DNA of 64,000 bases, from contig CM050654.1 of assembly GCA_027574665.1 (NCBI GenBank), positions 33,437,722 to 33,501,721 of the forward strand. The letters are read 5' to 3'. Below the pieces are notes generated by a model. That model was not told the DNA's origin. It saw only the letters and a list, made by a program, of their open reading frames with translations, and did no database searches. The DNA comes from Rhynochetos jubatus (lineage: Eukaryota; Chordata; Aves; Eurypygiformes; Rhynochetidae). Within the stretch, counting starts at the first letter, position 1. Each line of letters begins with the position of its first letter. A program made the translations under genes and the position numbers. This document shows positions 50,401 to 61,228 of this stretch, piece after piece.

Positions 50401-51612
50401 CCCGTACTCCCGTACAGGGTATTCTGCCTGTCGGTTTATACCTCTGCCCCATCCCAGGCTGGTGTCTGTGCCGTGCTCGTAATCCAAGACAATGAACTGT
50501 GATCCTAAGCAGCACCCAGGCAGGTTACCTGCATTACACGAAGGGCAGGCACTGATCTCCTCCTCTTGTCTAAGGGATCCATGGGAAAAGGGGAGCAATG
50601 ATTATGATCTTTTAATTAACGTTGCATTTAACATAGCATGAAACAAAGGTGTTTGTTTGGGGGTTGACAAAACAGTCTCAAAACCCAGCCTGAGTTAATA
50701 ACAGAATTGCAGACCGGCGGTTTGAGAGGAAGGGACATCTAAGAGGGGTCATATTGTTCAAAATCCCTGCTCAGGGGGTTTGCAAGCACAAAGAAAAGGG
50801 TTTAGACATCAATAACAAATGCTACTGAGTTTCACTGCTCAGCTGGTGCCTCTGGAGCTAGACCCTCCTTTGCCATCTGCAGTTTCACAGAAAGTTTCTG
50901 CCAAATGAATCATCTTCAAACAAATGAGAACCAACGACCCCTTGCATTTTTTCAATATCTTATCATGCTGCCCTTAGCTTCATTAATGTTCAGTTTTTCA
51001 GCAAATGGAATAGATACAAGTGCTGCAGTTCCTTATGCTCCACTTTGAGGTACCTTTACTATGAATCAATCAATCTGGTAATCATGGCCTCGGTCCAACC
51101 AGCTTATACAAACTATTTCACTGAATTAAGACTTGAAATAGCTCCTATTATATTGAGTAAAATGCAGATTCTGGGGACTTTCCTCACCCCAGTGAGGGTG
51201 CTCATATGCAAAATAACTGGTTTGGAAATGATGTCTACACTTCTCTTCCTCTCCACCCTTTTCCCAGCACAGCCCAAATTCCACCAGGGTTTTTGTTTGG
51301 GCTTCCTGTAACGTCAAGTGTTGTGCCACAGATTGCTCATCAGCAACATTTCACAAGTGTGAACATACCTGCAGTTTTTGGGACTTTCACCACGCTTTGG
51401 GTGTCCAGCTGAAAAAAATGAAAATGCTTTTAATCAGGTTAGAAACTAAAAGCCGAAATGGACTGCAGACCCGTGGTTCAGACCTGTATCTACTCCCTGC
51501 ATGCACAGGACCTTGCACGCCTGTGGGATGACAGAAAAAGCCTACAACAGCCAAAATTAAGAACACGAGATTTCAAAATAGAATACAAAGGCAGATGTGA
51601 AAACAGACCATA
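47461..51612. other. Noncoding stretch, no gene recognised
   Basis: Mostly AT-leaning. Positions 48960-49085 are AT-rich with repeated ATGCAT/TATATG words. A patch at 48120-48490 is GC-richer with open plus-strand frames of about 75 codons and no motif. Words near 48018-48075 (AATCAGGCTC, CTGGATCAGATC) may be remains of the palindromic repeat. Confidence 0.5.
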
Positions 51613-51775
51613 AGGCCTGTGAACTATTACACCGGGTGTGATACTCCTCTAACGTACAACTGGTGTAGATCAATTTACAACTGATGTAGGGCTGGTACAG
51701 ACCTGATGTGGCATAGATTAAAGCCCTATTGAAATCAATGGAGTTAGACAGGTATAAAACTTGAGGCAAAGGAGT
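51613..51775. repeat. Palindromic repeat, long copy
   Basis: From AGGCCTGTGAACTATTACAC, through TACAACTGGTGTAGATCAAT and ACTGATGTAGGGC, to CTATTGAAATCAATGGAG and AGACAGGTATAAAACTTGAG. The TACAACTGGTGTA words and the self-complementary core are typical of this family (ACACCAGTTTACAC; CCATTGAAGTCAATGG). At about 160 bp it is longer than other copies and may be two adjacent units. Confidence 0.6.
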
Positions 51776-52449
51776 GGAGAACTAATCTGATTATCTCAGA
51801 GTTATGAAAACATCATTTATTTACAGAATTGACATACTTTGTGGTTTCTGCTGCTCGGCTCTCCAACGTTCCCTTATACTGAAAACGCACTTGAAAAGTT
51901 TAAAGATTTATTGCGCAGCCCCCAGTTTGGGTAGGTAATTAATTGTGATGACTATTTATTTTGGAACTGGTTTTGTATATTTTTGGAGGAAGAAGGAAGT
52001 TTGCTGCCAGGCAAAAAAGAACCTTTGTTTTGCTTCTTTGTAATTTGTGGCTGTGTCACTGGCTGATGCATGAAGTTATAGGAATACCTGCTGTTGCTTT
52101 TTCTTTGTGAAAATGCAGAGAGCATTTTGTAGTCCCGAGTTTTATTTTTTTTCATCTCCCAAGACTTTGGCATCTGTTGCTGTCAGATAAGTTGTAGAGC
52201 GGCCCACTTGACCCTTAGTTCATAGGTCATCAGAATCTATATGAAGGGGGTTATTCCCTGCTATTGTTGGTCGAGGGATTTACATCCTAACTCCTATTAA
52301 TGCTTGTAAATCTCTCTTGCATCAATGATGAGAGGAGGCCTAAATTACAATCATATTTGCTTATCAATACTACCAGAGTACTGACACAACCCAAACAGGC
52401 ATGGATGTGGAATATTTGAAGAATATGAAGTTTCACGTGAACCCCAACA
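51776..52449. other. Noncoding stretch
   Basis: AT-rich sequence with no gene or further repeat recognised. Confidence 0.5.
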
Positions 52450-52491
52450 GGAATCTAGTCCTGCAACCTTACACGAGTGCAATTAGTAAGA
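52450..52491. repeat. Palindromic repeat fragment, CTGCAACCTTACAC subtype
   Basis: GGAATCTAGTCCTGCAACC followed by TTACACGAGTGCAATTAGTA resembles a subtype reading GGATCCTGCAACCCTTACTCATGTGAGTA. Only one half is visible. Confidence 0.4.
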
Positions 52492-53769
52492 TGCCTGGAA
52501 ATACGTTATTAGTTGTTTTGAGAAAAATGAAATGGTTAGGAGAGGTATTGCAACATCGTGGCAACCAAATCATGCACTAGCAAAACAGTTGCCTGACCAG
52601 TACGTGCTAGCAGAGTGAACTGCACCAAGTATTAGACTTGCTGAAATCAGGCAGACAGCTACCGAGAAGAAATCATCACAGGCATTTCAGCAGTTCATGA
52701 TATGACCCAGGAAAATGAGCAAGGTGAAATCAAATGCCAGTTCAAATACTATGAACTGGCATGTTGCAGTCCACTTTCTAAGATCTATTTTTCATAATAA
52801 CCATCTCTACTCTTGGTTGCAGGAATTCGAAATAAGACAAGTATTTGCTTATGATTATAGGTGTGCAAACACCGATGATCACCTCTGTCACCTTCCTGTG
52901 GTTGTGTCCTCCACGCTCTTTATTTGGCTTGTGGTATCTGTCCAAAAGCTTCTCCAATGTCTGGTTTCAATGAAGAGGTTTACTTGCAGTGATGATCTCA
53001 GTGCTATTACGTGCTGGGTTTACTATGCGCATCATGCCCACTGCCAGCTCCCAAACTGTCCTCCTGGAATGTGGTGTAGAGTGTCTGTTGCATGGAAATA
53101 ACAGAAGGAAACAAGTTTCTCCTTCTGTAGAAGAGGGTACTGTTATGAATGGTCTTAAGACTATCACAGTGGAAAGATGGGTATATCCTACTCAGCTATC
53201 TGATAATAAATGCAATTTTAGTCCTCCACATAAGAAATTAGCACATTTCACCTTGATTTACACGAAATCCAATGTACCAGTATATTATATGTATTAAAGG
53301 CTGTTGATACAGCCTCATTCTATATTGAGGATGCAGGTCAAAATTTGGATGACAAATTGATTACATTTTAGTCACTTTAAATGCAGAAGAGTTCCTGGTA
53401 ACTGTAGAAAAAAATGATCTCAACACATAACAAGCCTGAATTCAACCTCAAGTCTAAATCTTGTTATTAATACTGCAGATAATTGTATGCATTTGTCTTC
53501 CATTTTTTAAAATGTCAAAGTCAAAGACAGTACAATCAGTTAACCTGCAATTAAAACCAGCATATGCTTACATATTCTTTCCATGATAAAATTAAGATAT
53601 CTAATGACTGCACAAATCAGAAGAGAACTCACAATTTTATCAGTGGCTTTATCTTGTCAGAATTATTTACTGCTTTTTCCATTCTGGAAGCGCACACCTG
53701 CACATACTCTACATTTCCCTAGATAGAATATAAAGGACATTCTGCTCAGGTTACTAAACTGAGGCACTA
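52492..53769. other. Noncoding stretch with an open frame
   Basis: A plus-strand frame of 128 codons (52715-53101) and a partly overlapping one (52989-53297) are open; the minus strand is also largely open from 53167 to 52780. None shows a recognised motif, and openness on both strands argues against coding. Confidence 0.45.
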
Positions 53770-53840
53770 AGGGCCTGAACAAGCAGTCTTGACTCATGCA
53801 AGTCACCCCTTTGACTCACACGAGGTAGGATTGTCTGATC
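53770..53840. repeat. Palindromic repeat copy, ACTCATGCAAGT subtype
   Basis: AGGGCCTGAACAAGCAGTC, then TTGACTCATGCAAGTCACCC, then CTTTGACTCACACGAGGTAG and GATTGTCTGATC. This follows a known reptile-type pattern: GGGCCTGATCCTGCAGTC, ACTCATGCAAGTAGTCCC, ATTGACTTCAATGGGACTAC, ACGAGTAAGGATTGCAGGATC. The ends are inverted relative to each other. Confidence 0.6.
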
Positions 53841-55969
53841 AATCTATTAGATATCGCTGCATTCATTGCTACGAAGGTTACAAGTTCAAACGTGGAACAC
53901 ATCTGAGTAAGTGCCATTTCCTAGAAATAGTAGTCTATTATTTTACAAAATCCTTCACAACGGTTTTCTCTTGTGCCTAAGAAATGATTTTTCTTCTGGC
54001 TGAAAAAAGCTGAAATATTATGTAAAAATATATGATTTATAATTACTGTTTATTTATTAAGAATTTTATTTATTTATTGGAGATTCATGGATATTTACTG
54101 AGAAATATTTTGATAGCTTTCCCTTAAATTAGAATCTACCTGTTTTAGTTTAAATGCTCATCATCTGGATGTTTCAAAGAACAAAGTGGATGCACCTATC
54201 AGTGTGAGTAGCCAAGACTGGACCCACTCTGGACGTGTTGTCTGATTGTTGGTGAAAGATGAACATATGATGAAATATATATTACTTACATTGAGATGTA
54301 GGTACCTGTACGTGATATAGCCTATCTCATGTGGTGCATGATTAAGCCACTATAATCACAGAGAAACAAAAAAGGAATTTCAAAGAAACATTTACAAATC
54401 AAGTGCTGTACAAGATGCGTAAATGGATTTAAGACTCTCTCCATTTTACAGCTACTATGTCCCATCGCTTAATCACCTGTTTAAATACCAGATGAAATCA
54501 CTCTTTTGTGGGAAATAATAGAAAAACAAAGAAATGTAACTTAAGCCAAATTCAATTAGATGCAAGGGAATTGAGCACCTCAATTCTTAATGAAATTAAT
54601 GATCTTTTATAATCACAAATGGCCAGACCTTAATTTTACTTGCTATTTAAAAGATGACACCTAGAGTAAAGTCATGTCCCATAAACCATTAAGTGTCTCT
54701 GGGATTCAGAAAAGACTGTCCCTTCCTGGATTAGTAGGAGAGTGTCTTGACAGACCTTTAATACTTCCAATACCAAGACAGCTCAATTATGACTACAAGA
54801 TTGTGATTAAAAGGTAAGTGGAGCATCCCAAAGCCAAATGAGATCAAGCAAAGGGCACTCATTAGCTTTGGTGGAATATGGCATCTGCCTAACAGTCTTA
54901 TCAACAGCCATTGTCATACATGGTTGCTTTGAATTTTTTCAAATTTGATTCTAGATAAGTCCAAGGTAACAGAAGAGTGATTTTTAGATTATGTTAAACT
55001 TAGATAAATATTAAGGAAGATTGTCCCTACTCTCTAAGCAAAACCTACGTTTCCCTGCAACCTCTTTACTTTGAGTTAACCACCTGTAGAATAGCTTATT
55101 TTAGTCCTTTTTCCAGATATCTTTCATTAATTTTATGGCTATTATCTAGCTTATTTACGGGCTTATCAGAAAAAGTTTGAACTAACATATTACAATAGTC
55201 TGTTCTAGTTGACTTTGAAACAGAAATCTCTCCAGAACAGCCAACTGAGTTAGCACTGGCTTTCGAAAAAAGACTTTCCTAGTGATAAAGAAAAGTAACT
55301 TTCCACAATCTATGATATGTGGAAGTTATTAAGAGGTGAAAGTCGCCCCAAAATTTCAGTTACTGAAGTTGGGAGGACAGGGATTCTTGTGCAACGTAGT
55401 ATTGCACAAAAGGAAGAGGCCAAATATCCTGGGATTCTGGTTTGACCCAAATAGCTACAGACTGCCTTGTGGCATTGACTTCCAAGCTTGTACAAAAGAC
55501 ATAAAATGAAAAAGTGAATGAAGTAATATTAGAAACGGCAATGTATCAGAGGCCAAACAATAGCAATATTCCGGCAAAACCTTTACCCTATTTTGCGAAC
55601 CGTGTAAGCTTACCGAACTGAGGAATAATGACTATTTCTTCATATCCCCTCATTATACCTTTCTTACAAATAGTTCTTGACAGTAGAATCATTTCCCAAA
55701 ACTTCTGGAATAGAAAAAATTATATATATGGGGAGACATTTGTTCTTTCCATGTGACCCTCACATTATAACCAGATGGTAAATTACTGCATTTTTCCTCT
55801 TAAAGGGCTGGGAAGATGTAGCCCATACTGACTTAATCTGAGGTTGATGAAGTGGTTTGTGTTTGAGACAACAAGATTAGATTATCGCAGTATATTAGTT
55901 TAAAGTCTTTTTGACAGTGCCTTGTGTTACCTGGTATTAAACTATGAATCATCTCTGCATGCATACCAT
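53841..55969. other. AT-rich noncoding stretch
   Basis: Very AT-rich around 53990-54120, with TTTATTTATTAAG and TTTATTTATTTATTGG words. No gene was recognised. TTAAGCCAAATTCAATTAG near 54541 may be a further relic of the repeat family, too short to call. Confidence 0.5.
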
Positions 55970-56060
55970 GGGCCAGATTCTCCCATGGCATAAAATGATA
56001 CAACTCCATGGATGTCCCCGCAGCTGCCCTTGCCAACACCAGCTGAGGATCTGGCCCTTA
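55970..56060. repeat. Full palindromic repeat copy
   Basis: It starts GGGCCAGATTCT and ends AGGATCTGGCCC; the end is the reverse complement of the start at 11 of 12 positions. Between lie CCCATGGCATAAAATGATAC, AACTCCATGGATGTCC and AACACCAGCTG, the usual order in this family. This is the cleanest copy in the window at about 90 bp. Confidence 0.75.
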
Positions 56061-56439
56061 TCACACAATACACTATTGAAATGTCAGTCTTTAGAGCAAT
56101 TCACCAGCTTGATCTACCTCACCAGTCCTGGTTAGTCATGCCCTGGGGGTAGCTGTGATAATCTCCATTCAATCTGTACTTCTGGAATGGAATTGTTTGG
56201 AAATAATGCTTTCAGCTGCACACCTTGCATTTGGGAAGTTTGCCAAGAGGCTTCTTGCTCTGTTTTGAAATAAAGACTCACATCTCTACTGAGATTTTGG
56301 CTCTATTCCCTATTGCAGAATTTTCAGTAAGTTATTAGGTGCATCATTACCCCATTTCATTTCCTGGCTGTTCTGACTACCATCCTAGTGCTTATATACT
56401 GAAACCGCCCAGACCCTTTCCTCAGCCTGTCCCGTGAGT

Positions 56440-56502
56440 GCCTGATCCAAATCCCACAGAACTCCACTTGAGTTTGCCAGACAACTTACTCAGACTCCTA
56501 GG
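56440..56502. repeat. Palindromic repeat fragment, CCTGATCCAAA subtype
   Basis: GTGCCTGATCCAAATCCCAC then AGAACTCCACTTGAGTTTGC resembles the subtype GGCCTGATCCAAAGCCCATTGAAGTCAATGG. The right end is lost. Confidence 0.45.
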
Positions 56503-57169
56503 AGAAAATAATGAAAAACAAGTAAAGTTTTTGATCATGAAGTCTTTTATGCCACTGGCTGAGATCCTGAAGTGAAGCACTTGAGAACAACAGGGAGCTG
56601 AGATTTTCGTTCCCACAATGTCTTCCCCTGGGTTTTCCTCTGTCTCTGTACCTACAGGAAGATAAATTCTTGGGGAGAACCTAGATATGGACTTTTTTAT
56701 TTGGTTTTCTTTTGGAGCATACTCCTTGCTGCTGTTAATGAGCAACTGACTTCACTGGAATCTTTCTACAGTTTCCTCAGGTTTGTGTTTGTCAAGTAGA
56801 GGGAAGGCACTGAGAGCATCTTCCATAACAATCTGAGTATTTTTGAAGCCTGGTAAAGCCTAATTTTTCCTGAACACAAAGAAATATAACAGTATGAGAC
56901 ATTTCCTTAGCCTACACCTCAAGCCCACACCTTGAGCTCTGACAATTAGTCGCACTCTCTCTTTCTCAACTTTGTGTTTGACTTCTGCTCTGTCTCAGTA
57001 TGTCCTCTGCTTCTCTCTCTCCTCAGCCTACCAAACACTTGTATCTACACAGTTCACATTCCTGAATGGCCAGTCACTCGACTTTGCTTTTTGGGTGATG
57101 ACATGTTTCTTGGGTTTGATTTGGAGCCTGCTATAGTTTCATAAGTGACTGTAACTCCTTCTTTATGGC
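56503..57169. other. Noncoding stretch
   Basis: Pyrimidine-leaning sequence with no repeat or gene recognised. The minus-strand frame at 56422-56745 is unrecognised and its end overlaps the repeat fragment at 56440. Confidence 0.45.
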
Positions 57170-57420
57170 TATCTGAAATGAAGGACAGCTGTTACACCTC
57201 GGGCTTCAATAACGTTTTGTCTAGCCAACAACAACTTCTTCATCACTTCATTGAGCCAGTACTGGTCCTAAACACACTCTCTATTAGCTTGTTCTCTGGA
57301 CACTAACATGCTTCTGAGTCTGCTGTTTTTCTCTTCTCCAGCTGCTCTGGTATTTCCTTCATCTCATACAAACACAAATGTGCTCGTGAACAACCTCAGT
57401 GAAATCTACTCCAGATCTTG
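57170..57420 (-). pseudogene. Unidentified coding-like minus-strand stretch
   Basis: Reading the minus strand from 57420, one frame gives helical, charged-looking peptide text, including DQYWLNEVMKKLLLARQNVI and, upstream, NTRAAGEEKNSRLRSMLVSR. It contains several in-frame stops in about 84 codons, so it is either a decayed retrocopy or chance. The parent protein is not recognised. Confidence 0.15.
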
Positions 57421-60049
57421 CCTTTCCTTTGGGTCGTAAAACCTGACTGTGTTTGGGATGGAGATTGCTGTTGTTTCAGCTGGTTGCATCCATAAAGGAG
57501 CTTTGCTGCTACTTATATTAACTGTATTAAGTATGGGACAATTATTGCTCCCAGAAACTTACTTGAATTTGCTTCAAACTCTTTGCTCACACAGCCAAAC
57601 AGCTTGGATGCCTGCTGGGTCCTGAGGAGGAGGTTTCACCAGCCTGCTCCCTGTGACACCCCACTGTAACATTAACGGTCTTCAATAAAGAATCCCTAAA
57701 GCACAAGTAGGCAAAAGGAGCACTCATCAGAAATCACGTATGTTTGGTCCATCTAGCTTCACCTTCGCACATCTGTAAGGTGGCTTGCCTACGTGTGCCT
57801 CCCTGTCAGGATCAGGAGCTCAGGAACAGGAGGTGGTTGAAATTATTGTCTCTGACTTGACAGGGAGATAGTAGAGGGCATATCAGAGATGAAGGGCAGA
57901 AGGAGACGAAATAGGAAAAATAGTGCTAGAAACAGTTTTTTTGGGGAAGAGTGCTAGTTCTTTAAAGAAAGGAATGATGCTTACTTTGCTTGCAAGTGTT
58001 TGAGAAGGTTAATTGGCCAGTCTTTGCTGAGCGTTTGGAAATACAAATGCTCTAAAGGATTCTCCCTGAGAAGGCTGTGGAGGGTGCTGTTTGAGAGACA
58101 GGAGAGAGTCAAGGAGACGTTGCCATCATCGGTGTCTGCACACTCAAGGTGATCTGCTCCAGGGAAGGAATACCTCTGGCATCCCTTCAGCTGGCTTAGG
58201 GAGACCCCGTGGGAGGTGTGACAGTGGGGTCTTCTGCACATGGTAACTACCCCAACACAAGTCCTTGGAGGGACTCACATACCTGGCGTGGCTGCTAGTG
58301 GGGATGGCTGCTGGTGCCGGTGCTGTGCCTACCCACGCAGTCTTTTGGTCTGGTGGGGGCACACGAATGGTGGTGCCTGTGGAACATGAGCAGGGACAGG
58401 GGTGGTTGTATTTTGAGCACCCAGGCTGCACAAAATATGTTGGTTAAGGGTGTCAGCGTGGCTTGACCACATTTCTTCAGAAACCCTTGATGCTGCAGTA
58501 TGACTTCGGCTTTGCAAGGCTTCTTGAAACCATCTCACGTATGTGCCTAGAGCTTGTAGTAAAATTCCAGATTGATAGATACAACTGCTTGCCAGCAAAT
58601 TCAGCTCTGAAAGGGAAGCCAGAGACAATGATTCTGCAGATCTTCTTGCGGATTTGGAAGTTTTAGCTACCAAAGACTCAGCTCCAATAACTCACTCGGG
58701 AATCCTCCCGTTGACCTCACTGTGATCTAGACCAGATCACAACAGAGATTTTAAAAGATTTTTCAGTAACGTATCAGAAACAGTTTTGCTTTCAGCCCTA
58801 GGAAATGAGACACTTGGCACTAACAGATTTAATACTCACCTTGTCACATGCTAGGTAGCCCCAGAGATCCTTGAGCTGCTCATACAAAGAGCTCCCTATC
58901 AAGTTACTGCTGGAATCTCTTCAGTGCTCAGCAGGATGACCATGCAGTGGAATATAGAGCAGAGTTTTAAAACTGTTCCTTCAGAACAGGAAATGAATTT
59001 TTTTCCTCCAAATTCTTATGTGATGCTCATAGATAAAATGGCAGAATACAGTAAATACAGTTTATACAGACAGTATAATGTTTATCTTACATGTGAAACA
59101 AAATACTTATCTTAGAAATATTTTATTTAAAAATTTGGAATACTGAAAGTTAAATGCTCTTTCTGATGAAAACATACCTCAAATATAACTGTGTATTCAC
59201 CTTTGCTTGGATATTGTCAAAACTTCAGACTGTTTAATCAGTAATACTTTGGATTTCTAGAAAGCTGAGCAGGCTGCATCTGGGTTTTTTTTCAAGCTCT
59301 TCATAGACATTAATTAAAGCTGTGAGAAACTCTGTGTTCTTGGTATACTTACACCGATTTAATACTAGCTTGCACGCCACATCTAAGGTCAAACAGTAAC
59401 AAAATCAGTAGTGGATCAGTACTCCTGAGACATGCCCGGGCTGTTGGACATTATCTTCCACCAGACCATACCATCAGTTATAGAAAACAACTTTTGATTG
59501 CTCAGAGAATGATCCGGATGCAGTAGCTATTTTTACCTTCACTATAATGCTGTGTGAACTGCAGCAAGTGGTTTTAAGAACAGATAAATCCAGACTGAAG
59601 GAAAAACCCCAAACTTGTGAAAGTCCTATTGACGGGCAATTTCATTAAATCTGGTTTCACTTTATTTGGGTTATATATTCCATTTCATAAAAACCTTATC
59701 ATAAAGATCTAAATCTGTGAAGAATGACATTAAGCAATTCTTTATTACCTCTGCTGGTCCATTAAAATAAATTACATCTATCCCTTCCCCTATTATTTCA
59801 GGGAGTGCAAGGACTTTGATATGTTTTGCCATAATTGCTTTGGTATCCAAGGTTTATTTTGTAATTGCTGTTGTGCAAATGAGATGTTTAAGGAACAATC
59901 AGCTTTTTTCTATATGGCCCATCACCAGAGTATATCAGCAATGTATAGTCTGCATATTTTGTAATGTATGAACTGCAATTCTATTGGCACCTTTTTGATA
60001 AAGACGGATGTCAGCCTGCACTCAGTTGATCCAAACACTGTAAGGTGTT
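57421..60049. other. Noncoding stretch, no gene recognised
   Basis: Minus-strand frames at 57981-58241 and 58144-58673 are open for 86-114 codons but unrecognised. A perfect 8-bp stem (TGTGATCT, loop AGACC, AGATCACA) lies at 58721-58741. The remainder is AT-rich. Confidence 0.5.
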
Positions 60050-60440
60050 CCCTGGCTTCCTAATTTATTAACAACGGTGGTTCATTACAATGACAACTTA
60101 GAAAAACAGATTACTTAGAAGTTATGATGAGGTAATTCTGCTTCTTGGAGCCTTTGTAATGAATCACCATTTTCCCTCCCTCCCTTGACCTAATTTCAAA
60201 ATCATATACCTGTGTAAAATATTGTGATGAGAATTGTGTCTAATTATCTCCCAAATTTTTCTTTTAATTGCTACAACGATGCCCATTCTTGAATGAGGGA
60301 TTCATGATGTAATAGTGTTAGAGAGTCCTTGAAATCTAGATTAATTATTAGTTGTGTGGACTTCTGAGAGTTTTTGATGTATTCATTTGCATTCACAAAG
60401 ATGGCTTTTTAATTAAAGAAGGTTTTTGAACTTATACAAA
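60050..60440. promoter_or_regulatory. AT-rich conserved-element-like block with inverted repeat
   Basis: CpG-poor, repeat-free block dense in TAAT/ATTA words (TTAATTATTAG, TTTTTAATTAAAG) with an octamer-like ATTTGCAT at 60386. It contains a 15-bp inverted repeat at 60076-60090 and 60154-60168 (14 of 15 positions). The texture is that of a strongly conserved vertebrate noncoding element, to be tested by alignment. Confidence 0.4.
60076..60168. repeat. Inverted repeat, 15-bp arms, 63-bp spacer
   Basis: The left arm GGTGGTTCATTACAA (60076-60090) and right arm TTGTAATGAATCACC (60154-60168) are reverse complements except for one position. The ATTACAA/TTGTAAT halves look like paired homeodomain-type sites; the arms could also be the ends of a very old short transposon. 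Confidence 0.7.
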
Positions 60441-60949
60441 TCAGCCTTTTGCCAATGTCCCTGGAAACGTGAAAAGTGTTAAAAGTGAGAACATTTTCCT
60501 GAAACATTGCCTCCCGTTACAAACACTGCATGACCAAAACCATTTGAAATACCAGACCTCATGTCAGCAGCTCTACCCGATCTCTAATATAAAGTGGAAT
60601 TAATAAAGCTTGCATTTTTTGACCAGAAATGCCTTGTTTTCAAATACCATAGAGGTGCTTCTGTAGGACAGAACAATATGAGACTATCTGATTTCCATTT
60701 GAGCTTCCATTACGGCGTATGCTTCTGCCTTTACCCACGTGCTTGTTTTTTCCTCTTTGTCAAAGCCTCTCTCGCGAGGACACAAACTTTAAATGTTTCC
60801 TCATTGTAACTCGTATGATCCCCTGTTGCCACCTGAGACTTCTGGTTTTTCTTTCTTTCTTTTTCCTTCTTCGAGATCAAGAGAACAAACTGAAAGCCCT
60901 GTCTCTAGGTCTGTTTCACAGATTTATAAACGGTACCATATTTTCTGTA
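60441..60949. other. Noncoding stretch
   Basis: No gene was recognised. TTTATAAACGGTACC and a pyrimidine tract at 60848-60872 precede the CR1 fossil, and part of this stretch may belong to it. Confidence 0.45.
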
Positions 60950-61228
60950 TTATAGCCATTCACTTCTTAATGCAACCTAACATCTAATTTACAATTTTGA
61001 CTGCTGCTGCACATTGAATTCTAGCAGATGTCTTTACTGAGCTGTCTGCAGTGATGCCTAAATCATTTCCCTCAGAAATTCACAAGAAATCCAGATTCCA
61101 GAAGAGTGGATACATAGTCTAATTTGTACCTTCTAGAGTAAATGAATTTGTAAATAAATGGAATTTCATCTGACAGAATACCATCCGCTTTCCTTATTTT
61201 GTGAGATCTACTCAGAGGCACTCATACA
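60950..61228 (-). mobile_element. CR1-family LINE, ORF2 C-terminal fragment
   Basis: The plus strand carries, in order, TTTTGACTGCTGCTGCACAT, AGCAGATGTCTTTA, GAGCTGTCTGCAGTGATGCC, GGAATTTCATCTGAC and TTTTGTGAGATCT. These match the antisense of the CR1 region after the reverse transcriptase core, whose sense peptide reads like DLGVIVDSSLKTSAQCAAAV with KMQMKFNVDKCK upstream. The spacing of landmarks is right. It is old and heavily mutated. Confidence 0.75.

Noticed and set aside
52715-53297. Open frames on both strands considered as a gene or transposase relic
   Set aside because: No transposase motif, no terminal inverted repeats, and no similarity I could name.
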